A DNA stretch of 64,000 nucleotides from an uncultured Flavobacteriaceae bacterium (GTDB lineage: Bacteria; Bacteroidota; Bacteroidia; Flavobacteriales; Flavobacteriaceae). The stretch spans positions 1 through 64,000 of the forward strand of contig CANMFQ010000011.1 in the NCBI GenBank assembly GCA_947497145.1, given 5' to 3'. Shown here piece after piece: positions 32,822 to 41,511 of this stretch (position 1 is its first letter; every line of letters starts with the position of its first letter). The translations under genes and the position numbers were made by a program. A model generated the notes under the pieces. That model did no database searches and was not told the DNA's origin. It saw nothing but the letters and a program-made list of their open reading frames with translations.

Positions 32822-33943
32822 CTAAGAGAACATATCCTTCACTTTTTCGAAGAAGGATTTGTCTGATTTTTCGGGTTTTGGCACGAAATTCTCGTTGTTT
32901 TGCATTTTTTTAAAAAACTCTTTTTGTTCTCTATTTAGCTCTTTTGGTGTCCATACATTAATGTGAACTAACAGATCTCCGCTACCATAACTATTTAGAC
33001 CAGAAATACCTTTACCACGTAAACGTAGAATCTTACCAGACTGTATACCAGGTTCAAGCTTGATACGCACCTTACCACCAATAGCATCAATTTCTTTAGA
33101 GGTACCCAGTACGGCTTCAGAAAAGCTAATATACAGGTCATAGTGTAAATTATCACCTTCGCGTTTAAGCGTTTCATGATCTATGGTTTCTATAGCTACC
33201 AGTAAATCACCAGGCACACCATTACCCGGAGCTTCATTTCCTTTGTTCGGCACTTTTAGTTGCATGCCTTCTTCTACTCCTGCAGGTATATTAATCGATA
33301 CGGTTTCTTCAGCTACTTTTAACCCTTGACCATCAGCATTACTTGGGCGTTTATCAATCATTTGACCGCTACCGCCACATACATTACAGGTAGCTGCTGT
33401 TTGCATTCTACCCAAAATAGTATTGGTAATTTTTGTTACCTGACCACGGCCACCACAAGTAGCACATGTTTTGTAGGTAACCCCGTCTGCCTGTACTTTT
33501 CTGCGAACTTTTACCTTTTTCTCAACGCCATTTGCAACCTCTTCTAAGGTAAGTTTTACACGAATTCTAAGGTTACTACCCTTTACGCGCCGTTGACCTC
33601 CGCCGCCGCCGCCAAAACCACCAAAGCCGCCACCGCCGCCAAAAGCACTACCAAAGATGTCACCAAACTGGCTGAAAATATCATCCATATTCATGCCACC
33701 TCCGCCAAAGCCGCCATTGCCTTCAAAAGCAGCATGACCAAATTGGTCGTAGCGTGCTTTTTTATCAGGGTCGCTTAACACCTCATACGCTTCAGCAGCC
33801 TTTTTAAAATTCGCCTCTGCCTCTGCATCACCCGGATTTTTATCAGGGTGGTATTGAACCGCTTTTTTTCGATATGCCTTTTTTATTTCAGCAGCGCTTG
33901 CATTCTTCGTAATCCCTAAAATTTCGTAATAATCTTGCTTCAT
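32822..33943 (-). CDS. dnaJ: Chaperone DnaJ (Hsp40)
   Basis: A co-chaperone of DnaK, 373 residues. The J domain opens YYEILGITKNASAAEIKKAY with HPD in YHPDKNPGD, stimulating the DnaK ATPase. A long Gly/Phe linker follows at residues 75-115. The cysteine region has only two CxxCxGxG repeats (TCATCGGRG and TCNVCGGSG) where the classical protein has four, so one zinc site instead of two; the same shortening is usual in flavobacterial DnaJ as I know it. The C-terminal client-binding domain includes INIPAGVEEGMQLKV and DLYISFSEAVLG. It lies 10 bases downstream of grpE in one operon. Confidence 0.95.
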   Translation of the reverse strand: MKQDYYEILGITKNASAAEIKKAYRKKAVQYHPDKNPGDAEAEANFKKAAEAYEVLSDPDKKARYDQFGHAAFEGNGGFGGGGMNMDDIFSQFGDIFGSAFGGGGGFGGFGGGGGGQRRVKGSNLRIRVKLTLEEVANGVEKKVKVRRKVQADGVTYKTCATCGGRGQVTKITNTILGRMQTAATCNVCGGSGQMIDKRPSNADGQGLKVAEETVSINIPAGVEEGMQLKVPNKGNEAPGNGVPGDLLVAIETIDHETLKREGDNLHYDLYISFSEAVLGTSKEIDAIGGKVRIKLEPGIQSGKILRLRGKGISGLNSYGSGDLLVHINVWTPKELNREQKEFFKKMQNNENFVPKPEKSDKSFFEKVKDMFS

Positions 33944-33953
33944 GCTATTTTAC

Positions 33954-34529
33954 TTAGTTACCGACTACTACTTTCGGATGACGAATAATTTTATCTCCCA
34001 ACGTAAAACCCTTCTCTACAACATCAATAATCTTTCCTTTAAGCTTTTTATTGGGGGCTGGTATTTGTGTAATTGCATCATGAACCTCAGCATCAAAAGC
34101 ATCTCCTTGCTTAACACTTACTTCTTGAAGTCCCTTATTTTTAAGGGTTTCTCTAAACTTATTACTGATTAACTCAATACCCTTAAACATTTCCTTATCT
34201 TCTGATTTTGCCAACTCTTTTAAGGCTCTATCAAAATCGTCCATTACGGGCAAAAGCGAAACAATAACTTCTTGTCCTGCAGTTTTAAAAAGCTCCATGC
34301 GCTCTTTAGATGTGCGTTTTTTATAGTTTTCAAACTCAGCAAACAAACGTAAAAATTTGTCTTTTTCTTTTCCAAGGTCTTCTTGAAGCTTTTCTTCTAC
34401 TGTCAATTCTTCTTTCATCTCGTCAACAACTTCCTCGGCTGCTTCTTGTTCTTTAGTATTAGTTTCTGTCTTATCCTCTACATCTGAAAGGATATCTTCT
34501 ATTTCCTCAGTTTTATCTTTTTCACTCAT
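33954..34529 (-). CDS. grpE: Nucleotide exchange factor GrpE
   Basis: 191 residues with an acidic, disordered Glu/Asp-rich N-terminus (residues 1-50), a long coiled helix containing LFAEFENYKKRTSKER, then the four-helix part and C-terminal beta domain with VHDAITQIPAPNKKLKGKI and DKIIRHPKVVVG. It releases ADP from DnaK. First gene of grpE-dnaJ; a good promoter lies just upstream at 34564-34595. Confidence 0.95.
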   Translation of the reverse strand: MSEKDKTEEIEDILSDVEDKTETNTKEQEAAEEVVDEMKEELTVEEKLQEDLGKEKDKFLRLFAEFENYKKRTSKERMELFKTAGQEVIVSLLPVMDDFDRALKELAKSEDKEMFKGIELISNKFRETLKNKGLQEVSVKQGDAFDAEVHDAITQIPAPNKKLKGKIIDVVEKGFTLGDKIIRHPKVVVGN

Positions 34530-34563
34530 TTGACACTATTGTTTTAATATCATTTTCATGAGG

Positions 34564-34595
34564 CAAAAGTACTGCCAATTCTTTAAAAATGTCAA
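34564..34595 (-). promoter_or_regulatory. grpE-dnaJ promoter
   Basis: On the minus strand, TTG (34595-34593), a 21-base spacer and TACTTTTG (34571-34564) fit the Bacteroidota pattern. The start codon is 35 bases further on. GACATTTTGACATTTTT direct repeats cover the -33 region; no CIRCE repeat is visible. Confidence 0.6.
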
Positions 34596-34823
34596 AATGT
34601 CACAAAAAAACAACAGCCTATGTCGTTCTCATTTAAAAACAACAATTCTGACGTGCTTACCCTGCGCGATTTGTTTGCTTAGTGTGAAGGTTTTATTCTG
34701 CCCCTGTATACGACAAAAACCTTGTGTAGCAGTACAAGGTGATTTTTTCTACTCCGGTAAAAAGCAAAGAAAATTGTAAAACTCAGGTTTTAAAAAGAAA
34801 GCGTATAAATGGCTTATTTGAAG

Positions 34824-35789
34824 TTAAACATACTCTTTTGTTCTACTACTCATTGAATTGATGGAGCGCTCTGCATTGTCTTTTCTATAAATAGCATCTA
34901 AAGCCCTACAGACATTTTGATAGTTAAAAATAAACCCTTCTTCTTCTATTTTTTTACTACTCACCCGTTGGCTTGCAAACAAAAGATATGACATTTCGCC
35001 CAATATAGTTTTTAAAGCAAAGCGAGGTATGTTTGGTAAAAAAACAGGCTTTTGCAGCACTTTAGCAATCTCTTTTATCAGTTTGGCGTTATTCACTGGG
35101 TTGGGTCCTACCCCATTATAAATACCATCGAGTTCATGCTGAATAACAAACAAAAACATTCTTGCTAAATCATTGATATGAATCCATGACTGCCATTGCT
35201 TTCCGCTTCCGTAAGCCGCTCCAGCATAATATTGTATCGGTTTTGCCATTTCTGGTAACGCTCCGCCTTTTGAAGACATGACCAATCCTATTCTAATTTT
35301 TGCTACCTTAAAGCTATAATTGTTAAAAGAATCAATTTCATTTTCCCAAGCCGCAACAACTTCACCAAGAAAACTGTTATCAATTTGCTTTTCATCTTCC
35401 TCGTAAAAACTAGCAAACGAATGCGGATAAATTCCAATTGCTGATGCAGAAACAAAAGAAGTAATTGCAGAATGGTCAATACCGTTTAACCCTTGCTGTA
35501 ACGTTTGTAAAGCTTTAATTCTACTAGAAAGCACCGTTTTTTTATACGCCTTAGTCCAGCGTTTAGAAATACTTGCACCCGCCAAATTAATAATGGCAGT
35601 AACCCCTTTGAAACAATTAGTATCAATTTCATTAGCATCAGGGTTCCAATAAAAACCTTGATAGTTCTCTTCAGAAACAATCTTCTGTCGGTTTGTGGTT
35701 AAATAGTTGACCGCAATATGTTTTGCCTTGCACAACCGTACAATTTCACTACCTACTAATCCTGTTGCTCCTGTAATCAAAATTTTCAT
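34824..35789 (-). CDS. TIGR01777-type SDR epimerase (SDR39U1/YfcH-like)
   Basis: 321 residues starting directly with the Rossmann motif ITGATGLVGSEIV. Family blocks are YWNPDANEID, VTAIINLAGASISKRWT, SFVSASAIGIYP, RIGLVMSSKGGALPEM and QWQSWIHINDLARMFLF; the C-terminal part has YNGVGPNPVNNAKL and LPNIPRFALKTILGEMS. The family is widespread, NADP-binding and biochemically uncharacterised. Convergence with no near neighbour suggests a single-gene unit. Confidence 0.88.
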   Translation of the reverse strand: MKILITGATGLVGSEIVRLCKAKHIAVNYLTTNRQKIVSEENYQGFYWNPDANEIDTNCFKGVTAIINLAGASISKRWTKAYKKTVLSSRIKALQTLQQGLNGIDHSAITSFVSASAIGIYPHSFASFYEEDEKQIDNSFLGEVVAAWENEIDSFNNYSFKVAKIRIGLVMSSKGGALPEMAKPIQYYAGAAYGSGKQWQSWIHINDLARMFLFVIQHELDGIYNGVGPNPVNNAKLIKEIAKVLQKPVFLPNIPRFALKTILGEMSYLLFASQRVSSKKIEEEGFIFNYQNVCRALDAIYRKDNAERSINSMSSRTKEYV

Positions 35790-36289
35790 AGCATAAAGGT
35801 ATTAGATTTCAACGAGCCTATACTGCAATTTAATTTCGATTTAACAGTATCATGGAAATTTCGTACAAATTCAGCGGTGATGTTGTGGAAAATAAGGCGA
35901 TTTACACATTAATATCAAGTCAAAATTATAATAGGAAACATGAGCAAATAGTCTTTTATAACTCATATCAACAATAAGGTGACAATGTATTGATTTGTAT
36001 CGACGGCTTTTTTCAAAACATCAAAGTTTTGCTAAATGCATATAGACACTTAATATTTTCAAATTGAACTCGTCTTGACTTTTTGTTACATCACCTTAGC
36101 TACAGCACTCAAAAATGACATAATTAGGGTGCAAAATGCATACAAAAAATGACTAAAACGTGGTAAATTGCTATTTATGAGTCATGTAAACGTCATGTTC
36201 TCTATATTTGATCATACCAATTCCCCTGATAAAGAAATACGATTATTTATTTGTATTAGGCAGTTAATTTCAAACCCAACCTAAAAAAA
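35790..36289. other. Noncoding upstream region of TonB receptor gene
   Basis: 500 bases without a gene, between divergent starts. TATATTTG at 36203-36210 is a likely -7 element for the receptor gene, leaving an 80-base leader. No TTG is correctly spaced, so an activator may be needed. Nothing else recognisable. Confidence 0.4.
36203..36210 (+). promoter_or_regulatory. Possible -7 element of TonB receptor gene
   Basis: TATATTTG matches TAnnTTTG; the usual TTG 19-21 bases upstream is missing. Confidence 0.4.
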
Positions 36290-38767
36290 TTGAGACAATA
36301 CGCTAAGTATTTTTTAACGATGCTATTCAGCATACTAAACTTTGTTTCCTGTTTTTCACAACTCACAGGAAAAATTGTTGATGAAACAAATACACCATTA
36401 GAATATGCAACCGCAGCAATTTACAATCAAAATAATAGCGAATTAATAACAGGAGTAATTACCGATGTCGATGGTGTATTTAGCATTAAAAATTTAAAAA
36501 AGGGCACCTACTACCTTGAAGTTTCCTTTATTGGATACGATCCAAAAACGGTGAACGATATAAGTATTACCAACACCCAAAAAGTCATTGACTTAGGTGC
36601 TTTACAATTAACTTTGGGAAACATATTAAATGAAGTGGTTGTAAAAGGCGAAAAAGCAACACTTATAAATAAAATTGACCGTCAAGTTTTTAATACCGAT
36701 AAATTTAAAAATGCACAAGGCGGCTCTGGTATTGATGTTATAAGAAACTTACCTTCGGTAAGTATGGATGGGCAAGGTGAAATCAGCGTACGGGGTAGCA
36801 CTGGTTTTGTGGTATTACTCAACGGAAAACCAGTACAAGGCAATACTAGTGCTTTGATGGCGCAATTACCTGCCAATTCCATCGTGCGTGTTGAAGTTAT
36901 TACCGCTCCTTCCGCCAAATATGACCCTGAAGGAAAGGCAGGTATTTTAAATATCATTACCAAAAAAGGAGCTATTGATGGTGCTTTTGGACAAATAAAC
37001 GTAAAGGGTGGTTTCCCATCCATAGAAACATATGGTAATGACCAAAGACATCAACGCCATGGTATTGATGCTACCTACAACATACGTAATGACAAATGGA
37101 ACATTTCCTTAGGTGCCAATTACCAACGTAATGATTTGGGCGGAAGACGCGAAGGTGATGTGTATACCATAATCAATGATGTAAAAACACAGTTCCCCTC
37201 AACAGGAGAACGCAGTTTTGACGAACAAAACTACAGCGGTCGTTTTACAGTCGATTTTACCCCAGATACTACCAATGTATTTTCTCTAGGCTTCTTTGCT
37301 GGCAAACGTAGTAAAGATAGGCTGGCTGATATAAACTACTTTGACAATCACGCTATTTCACCTGCCAATAGTTCGAACAGGATACGAAGCTTTCAGTATT
37401 TTAACCACAACCTTAGAAAACGAAAAAGTGATTTTGCCTTGGGTAGTTTGGACTATACACACACCTTTGAAAACAACTCAAAACTATCGGCATCGTTGTT
37501 GTATGAATACACCCTTCTTGGTGGCCCCACGGTCAATCAAAATTTGGGTTTTCTGAATCATAGTATTCTTTATCAAGATGAATACAACACCAACTATAAT
37601 CCCTTGAACGGTATTCGCTTTCAACTGGACTACAGCTTTAAACCTTTCAAAAAAGGCATCCTTGAAACTGGCTATCAATATAGAAATCTCGACCACGTAG
37701 GTGATTTTGTTTACCAAAGACGGACCAGTTTTAATGACGATTTTACTTTAGTTCCCGAATTTTCAAGTGAGGTTAATCTCATCCGTAGTATCCATTCGCT
37801 TTATGCGCAATTTTCAAAACAACAAGAAAAATGGAATTATACAATGGGTACTCGCGTAGAAATTATGAATAGAACCCTAGAACTAAAAGACAAGGCAAAT
37901 ACTATTGATGAAACTTTTGATTATGATTTCACAAAACTGTACCCATCAGCCTCCATACAATATAGGGTAAATGAAAAAACCAATATTAAAGCAGCCTATA
38001 GTAAACGAGTATCGCGCACTACCACCTTTAAAATGAATCCTTTTCCCGAAAGAGAACATTCTGAAACCTTAGAACAAGGTGACGCGGAATTAAAACCCGA
38101 ATTTATAGATTTGTTTGAACTGGGGATTACCAAAAAAATTAAAGGTGGCAATTCTATTTTTGCGACGACCTATTACAGAAATGTAAAAAACTTGGTAAAT
38201 AGGGTGAATACCGTTTATAATGATACTATTTTGAACAGAATCTACTCCAACGTAGGCAACGGCAAGGCTATTGGTCTTGAAGTTGGTACACAACTAAAAC
38301 CAACTAAAAATTGGCATAATTTTATCGGTGCTAATATGTACAACTATACAATTGATGGCACCTTTAATAATAAACCTATAAATTCTAAAGCAACAATTTA
38401 CACTATCAATTTAAACTCCACCTACTCTTTTTGGCAAAATGCTACATTGCAGTTTACCTTCAATTATTTGTCTGAAAAAATAACGGCACAAGGTGAAGAT
38501 TCTCGGTTTTATGCGGCAAACCTAAGCTTGCAAAAATCATTTTTCAATAATAGTCTTACGGCAACCTTACAATGGCAAAATATCGACATGGGGATCTTAA
38601 ACACTAACGAACAACGTATTACCACCTTTAACCCCAATGCATTTTATACTACTACCAATTATATTTACGAAGTTGATATGGTTTTATTAAACCTTTCGTA
38701 TACCTTTAAGAACGGAAAAAACAACGCCAAGTTTATTGATAGCGAATTTGGCAAAAGAGAGTTTTAG
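36290..38767 (+). CDS. TonB-dependent outer-membrane receptor
   Basis: 825 residues. A TTG start gives a proper signal peptide (YFLTMLFSILNFVSCFSQ). Residues 20-110 are a carboxypeptidase-regulatory-like beta domain (LTGKIVDETNTPLEYATAAI). A plug domain follows at about 120-225 (GSGIDVIRNLPSVSMDGQG, VEVITAPSAKYDPEGKAGIL). The rest is a 22-strand type barrel close to the OMP_b-brl_3 group. Such proteins take up siderophores, vitamins or glycans. There is no SusD partner or TonB gene nearby, so the ligand is open. It ends KFIDSEFGKREF, not the canonical aromatic end. Confidence 0.85.
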   Translation: MRQYAKYFLTMLFSILNFVSCFSQLTGKIVDETNTPLEYATAAIYNQNNSELITGVITDVDGVFSIKNLKKGTYYLEVSFIGYDPKTVNDISITNTQKVIDLGALQLTLGNILNEVVVKGEKATLINKIDRQVFNTDKFKNAQGGSGIDVIRNLPSVSMDGQGEISVRGSTGFVVLLNGKPVQGNTSALMAQLPANSIVRVEVITAPSAKYDPEGKAGILNIITKKGAIDGAFGQINVKGGFPSIETYGNDQRHQRHGIDATYNIRNDKWNISLGANYQRNDLGGRREGDVYTIINDVKTQFPSTGERSFDEQNYSGRFTVDFTPDTTNVFSLGFFAGKRSKDRLADINYFDNHAISPANSSNRIRSFQYFNHNLRKRKSDFALGSLDYTHTFENNSKLSASLLYEYTLLGGPTVNQNLGFLNHSILYQDEYNTNYNPLNGIRFQLDYSFKPFKKGILETGYQYRNLDHVGDFVYQRRTSFNDDFTLVPEFSSEVNLIRSIHSLYAQFSKQQEKWNYTMGTRVEIMNRTLELKDKANTIDETFDYDFTKLYPSASIQYRVNEKTNIKAAYSKRVSRTTTFKMNPFPEREHSETLEQGDAELKPEFIDLFELGITKKIKGGNSIFATTYYRNVKNLVNRVNTVYNDTILNRIYSNVGNGKAIGLEVGTQLKPTKNWHNFIGANMYNYTIDGTFNNKPINSKATIYTINLNSTYSFWQNATLQFTFNYLSEKITAQGEDSRFYAANLSLQKSFFNNSLTATLQWQNIDMGILNTNEQRITTFNPNAFYTTTNYIYEVDMVLLNLSYTFKNGKNNAKFIDSEFGKREF

Positions 38768-38873
38768 TCGCTGATTAAAATGTTTTTTTGCTGTAATACG
38801 TAAAAAAATTATGATAAAATTATTAAGCCTAAAGCTGGTTGTATAAAAAACCACGCAAACACAAATAAAGAAA

Positions 38874-39332
38874 ATGAGTAAACAATATCAAATTGCCGAA
38901 ATTAATGTGGCTCGTATGAAAGGTGTGCATATCAACGACCCAATTATGAAAGAATTTGTTGATAATTTAGACCACGTAAATGGTATTGCCGAAAAGAGCG
39001 AAGGTTTCATCTGGCGATTAAAAGACGAAAACAATGATGCCACCAGCTTCAACCCCTATAATGATGAGCAAATAATCATTAATGTTTCTGTATGGGAAAC
39101 AATAGAAGCATTAGAAACGTTTGTGTACAAGACTTTTCATACCGATTTTTTAAAGCGAAGAAAAGAATGGTTTAATTCCTATGGAAAAGTAGCTACCGCA
39201 CTATGGTGGATTCCGCAAGGAGAATTCCCTACTGTTGAAGAAGCAGTAGCAAAATTAGATTATCTTCAAAAAAATGGGGCTACTCCAGTTGTATTTAATT
39301 TTAGAAACAAATTTCCTAACCCAAGCATTTAA
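38874..39332 (+). CDS. DUF3291 family protein
   Basis: 152 residues of the DUF3291 family: EINVARMKGVHINDPIMKEF, GFIWRLKDE, NVSVWETIEALETFVYKT and RRKEWF are the family's conserved blocks; it is an antibiotic-biosynthesis-monooxygenase-like ferredoxin fold. No reaction is established. Soluble and cytoplasmic. It precedes the MarR cluster, but with a 319-base gap and a separate promoter between. Confidence 0.82.
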   Translation: MSKQYQIAEINVARMKGVHINDPIMKEFVDNLDHVNGIAEKSEGFIWRLKDENNDATSFNPYNDEQIIINVSVWETIEALETFVYKTFHTDFLKRRKEWFNSYGKVATALWWIPQGEFPTVEEAVAKLDYLQKNGATPVVFNFRNKFPNPSI

Positions 39333-39598
39333 AGAGGTAAAAGGAAAAACAGCTGTACAAAACATCACTCGCCTTGACGATAAAAAATGCGCCTAATCAT
39401 AATTCTCTCCTAATTGCTGGGTAGCCATCGTCGTTAAAATTATTGGACCGCATCTAGTAAAAAAATCAATAACAGAAACAGCTAAACCACTGTTTATAAA
39501 ATTATTACAAAGCACCAACACCAGCCTCCCACCCACTTCTAAATTGAAGTAGTACCTCAAAACTACTTTTTTTAACAAAAGATTACAACAGCAATATT

Positions 39599-39629
39599 TT
39601 GGTGTAACCAATAATTAGACATACATTTG
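39599..39629 (+). promoter_or_regulatory. Promoter of the marR-nitroreductase unit
   Basis: TTG at 39599-39601, a 20-base spacer and TACATTTG at 39622-39629 match the Bacteroidota consensus closely. The -7 box runs straight into palindromes at 39628-39647. Confidence 0.7.
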
Positions 39630-39647
39630 TATATACAATTGTTGTAT
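39628..39647 (+). promoter_or_regulatory. Palindromic operator candidate for MarR regulator
   Basis: TGTATATACA (39628-39637) is a perfect palindrome abutting the -7 box, and ATACAATTGTTGTAT (39633-39647) is a second, overlapping inverted repeat ending four bases before the ATG. MarR proteins bind such AT-rich repeats, so autorepression is likely. Confidence 0.55.
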
Positions 39648-39651
39648 TGAC

Positions 39652-40098
39652 ATGAATGTAGAAGAAATAATAAAGACAGAAAAACCCATTCCGCTAGAAA
39701 GCAGAACACTTATTCATTTAATGTTAGTTCATAACAAAATAAATGAAGCTATTACTGCTACATTAAAACCATTTGATGTTTCGCTGCAACAGTTTAATGT
39801 ATTGCGAATTTTAAGAGGGCAGCAAGGTAAACCCGCCAATCTTTCTACTTTAAATGAACGAATGGTAACCAAAATGAGTAATACAACACGCTTGGTTGAC
39901 AAATTAATTTTAAAAGGGTTGGTACATAGAATCACCTGCCCGTCAAACAGACGTAAGGTTGAAATAAATATCACGTCTGAAGGAAAACAAATGCTTGAAA
40001 AAATGGACACTGCCATGCGTGAGGCTGAAAAAAAAATTTTAAAAAACTTAGCTAAACCAGAATTAGAACAACTAAATCTTTTATTAAATTTATTTTAA
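39652..40098 (+). CDS. MarR-family transcriptional regulator
   Basis: 148 residues with a winged helix-turn-helix: the dimerisation helices hold RTLIHLMLVHNKINEAI, the core LQQFNVLRILRGQQGKPANLSTLNERM, the recognition helix MSNTTRLVDKLILKGLV and the wing RITCPSNRRKVEINITSEG with the conserved R.......R....T..G. It resembles the MarR proteins that control stress or aromatic-response genes. It is eight bases upstream of the nitroreductase and probably represses the operon through the palindromes at 39628-39647. Confidence 0.9.
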   Translation: MNVEEIIKTEKPIPLESRTLIHLMLVHNKINEAITATLKPFDVSLQQFNVLRILRGQQGKPANLSTLNERMVTKMSNTTRLVDKLILKGLVHRITCPSNRRKVEINITSEGKQMLEKMDTAMREAEKKILKNLAKPELEQLNLLLNLF

Positions 40099-40105
40099 GA
40101 CACTC

Positions 40106-40738
40106 ATGAGTACCTACCTTGACAACCTAAAATGGCGTTATGCCACAAAAAAATTTGATGCTTCAAAAAAGATATCCGACAAAGATTTAAAAACCCTTTT
40201 AGAAGCCATTCAATTAAGCCCCTCGTCTTATGGTTTGCAGCCATATCATGTTTTTGTGATTACTGACCCCAAAATAAGACAACAATTACAGCCCGTTTCA
40301 TGGAATCAAACGCAGATAGTTGATGCCTCGCACCTGATTGTATTTGCCAGTAAAACAACGATAGATGAAGATTTTATTGACGAATATATAACCAATGTGA
40401 GCAGAACTAGAAACATACAATTTACCAGTTTAAGTGGCTATAGCTATTTTATAAAATCGAAAGTGCTACCAGCTACACCGGCCGAACAAGCTATTTGGGC
40501 TGAAAAGCAAAATTATTTAGCACTGGGTAATTTTTTATCAGCTACGGCATCACTTAGAATTGATAGTTGCCCTATGGAAGGTTTTGATACAGAGGCCTAC
40601 AATGAAATTTTAGGGTTAAAAGAAAAGGGATTACAGGCAACTGTAATAGCGGCCATTGGTTATCGCGCTGACGATGACGAAACCCAACATTACACCAAAG
40701 TGCGACAAGACGAAGAAAAATTATTTACACATCTATAA
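40106..40738 (+). CDS. NAD(P)H-dependent nitroreductase (NfsB-like)
   Basis: 210 residues, an FMN flavoprotein of the nitroreductase family: WRYATKKFDASKKIS at the start with the phosphate-binding RYATK, LSPSSYGLQPY for the FMN loop, NYLALGNFLSATASLRIDSCPMEGF (the ALG region with substrate contacts) and AAIGYRADDD at the end. It reduces nitro compounds or quinones, or serves as dihydropteridine reductase. Directly downstream of marR, which suits detoxification induced by its substrate. Confidence 0.9.
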   Translation: MSTYLDNLKWRYATKKFDASKKISDKDLKTLLEAIQLSPSSYGLQPYHVFVITDPKIRQQLQPVSWNQTQIVDASHLIVFASKTTIDEDFIDEYITNVSRTRNIQFTSLSGYSYFIKSKVLPATPAEQAIWAEKQNYLALGNFLSATASLRIDSCPMEGFDTEAYNEILGLKEKGLQATVIAAIGYRADDDETQHYTKVRQDEEKLFTHL

Positions 40739-40802
40739 ATTTTTAATTAAAATCACTAACAAGTCTTCGATAGTACGGAGCAAATTTTAAAATCAATACA
40801 TT

Positions 40803-41381
40803 ATGAAAAAAAGTATTTTTAGTATGGTATTTGCATTAGTTTTTGGTCTAACCGCTACTGCAACTGAGCCTACAAAAACAGACAAAAAAGAAGTAAAAAC
40901 AGAAAGCAGTAAAGTAACCTGGAAAGCCTACAAAGTTACAGGTTCACATACAGGAACCATTGATTTAAAATCAGGAGCATTACATTTTGACGGTGATAAA
41001 TTAACAGGCGGTGAGTTTGTTGTTGATATGCCTACAATAACAGTTACTGATTTAGAAGGGGAATACAAGGGTAAGCTAGAAGGTCATTTAAAATCTGATG
41101 ATTTCTTTGGCGTAGCCAATCACGCTACTTCAAAACTAGTTTTTACAAAGGTAGAAGCTACGGGCAAAAACGCATACGAGGTAACTGGTGACTTAACCAT
41201 AAAAGGCATTACAAAAGCAGTGACTTTTGACCTATCGGTGTACGGTAGCAAAGCAACGGCTAGTTTAAAAGTAGACCGTACCAATTATGATGTAAAATAC
41301 GGTTCTGGTAGTTTTTTCGACAACTTAGGCGACAAAACCATCTATGATGAATTTGACCTAGTGGTAGATTTAGAGTTTTAA
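40803..41381 (+). CDS. YceI-like secreted lipid-binding protein
   Basis: 192 residues with a signal peptide (SIFSMVFALVFGLTATATE) and the YceI beta-barrel: KVTWKAYKVTGSHTGTIDLK, GGEFVVDMPTITVTD, LKSDDFFGVANHATSKLVFT and LTIKGITKAVTFDLSV. It binds isoprenoids such as octaprenyl compounds in relatives and may take part in envelope stress handling. Downstream of the MarR-nitroreductase pair with a 64-base gap; it ends at a clear terminator. Confidence 0.9.
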   Translation: MKKSIFSMVFALVFGLTATATEPTKTDKKEVKTESSKVTWKAYKVTGSHTGTIDLKSGALHFDGDKLTGGEFVVDMPTITVTDLEGEYKGKLEGHLKSDDFFGVANHATSKLVFTKVEATGKNAYEVTGDLTIKGITKAVTFDLSVYGSKATASLKVDRTNYDVKYGSGSFFDNLGDKTIYDEFDLVVDLEF

Positions 41382-41403
41382 TATCCTGAAACAAACATGA
41401 TAT

Positions 41404-41438
41404 AACCTGTACTTTTAAAAAGTGCAGGTTTTTTTTTG
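41404..41438 (+). terminator. Rho-independent terminator after YceI gene
   Basis: AACCTGTACTT pairs with AAGTGCAGGTT around a short A-rich loop, followed by eight or more T. Confidence 0.85.
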
Positions 41439-41511
41439 CAGACCACTATCGTTTTTTAACCCCTATTAGAGTTTACATACAAACCTCTTCTATAGGTATA
41501 CTATATTTAGT

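Noticed and set aside
33593-33778. Open frame rich in Ala, Thr and Lys opposite dnaJ
   Set aside because: It is the antisense of the Gly/Phe-rich linker of DnaJ and an artefact of its codon pattern.
34687-34723. AAGGTTTT/AAAAACCTT inverted repeat as terminator of the SDR gene
   Set aside because: The stem is short, the loop is about 20 bases, and no T-run follows on the relevant strand.
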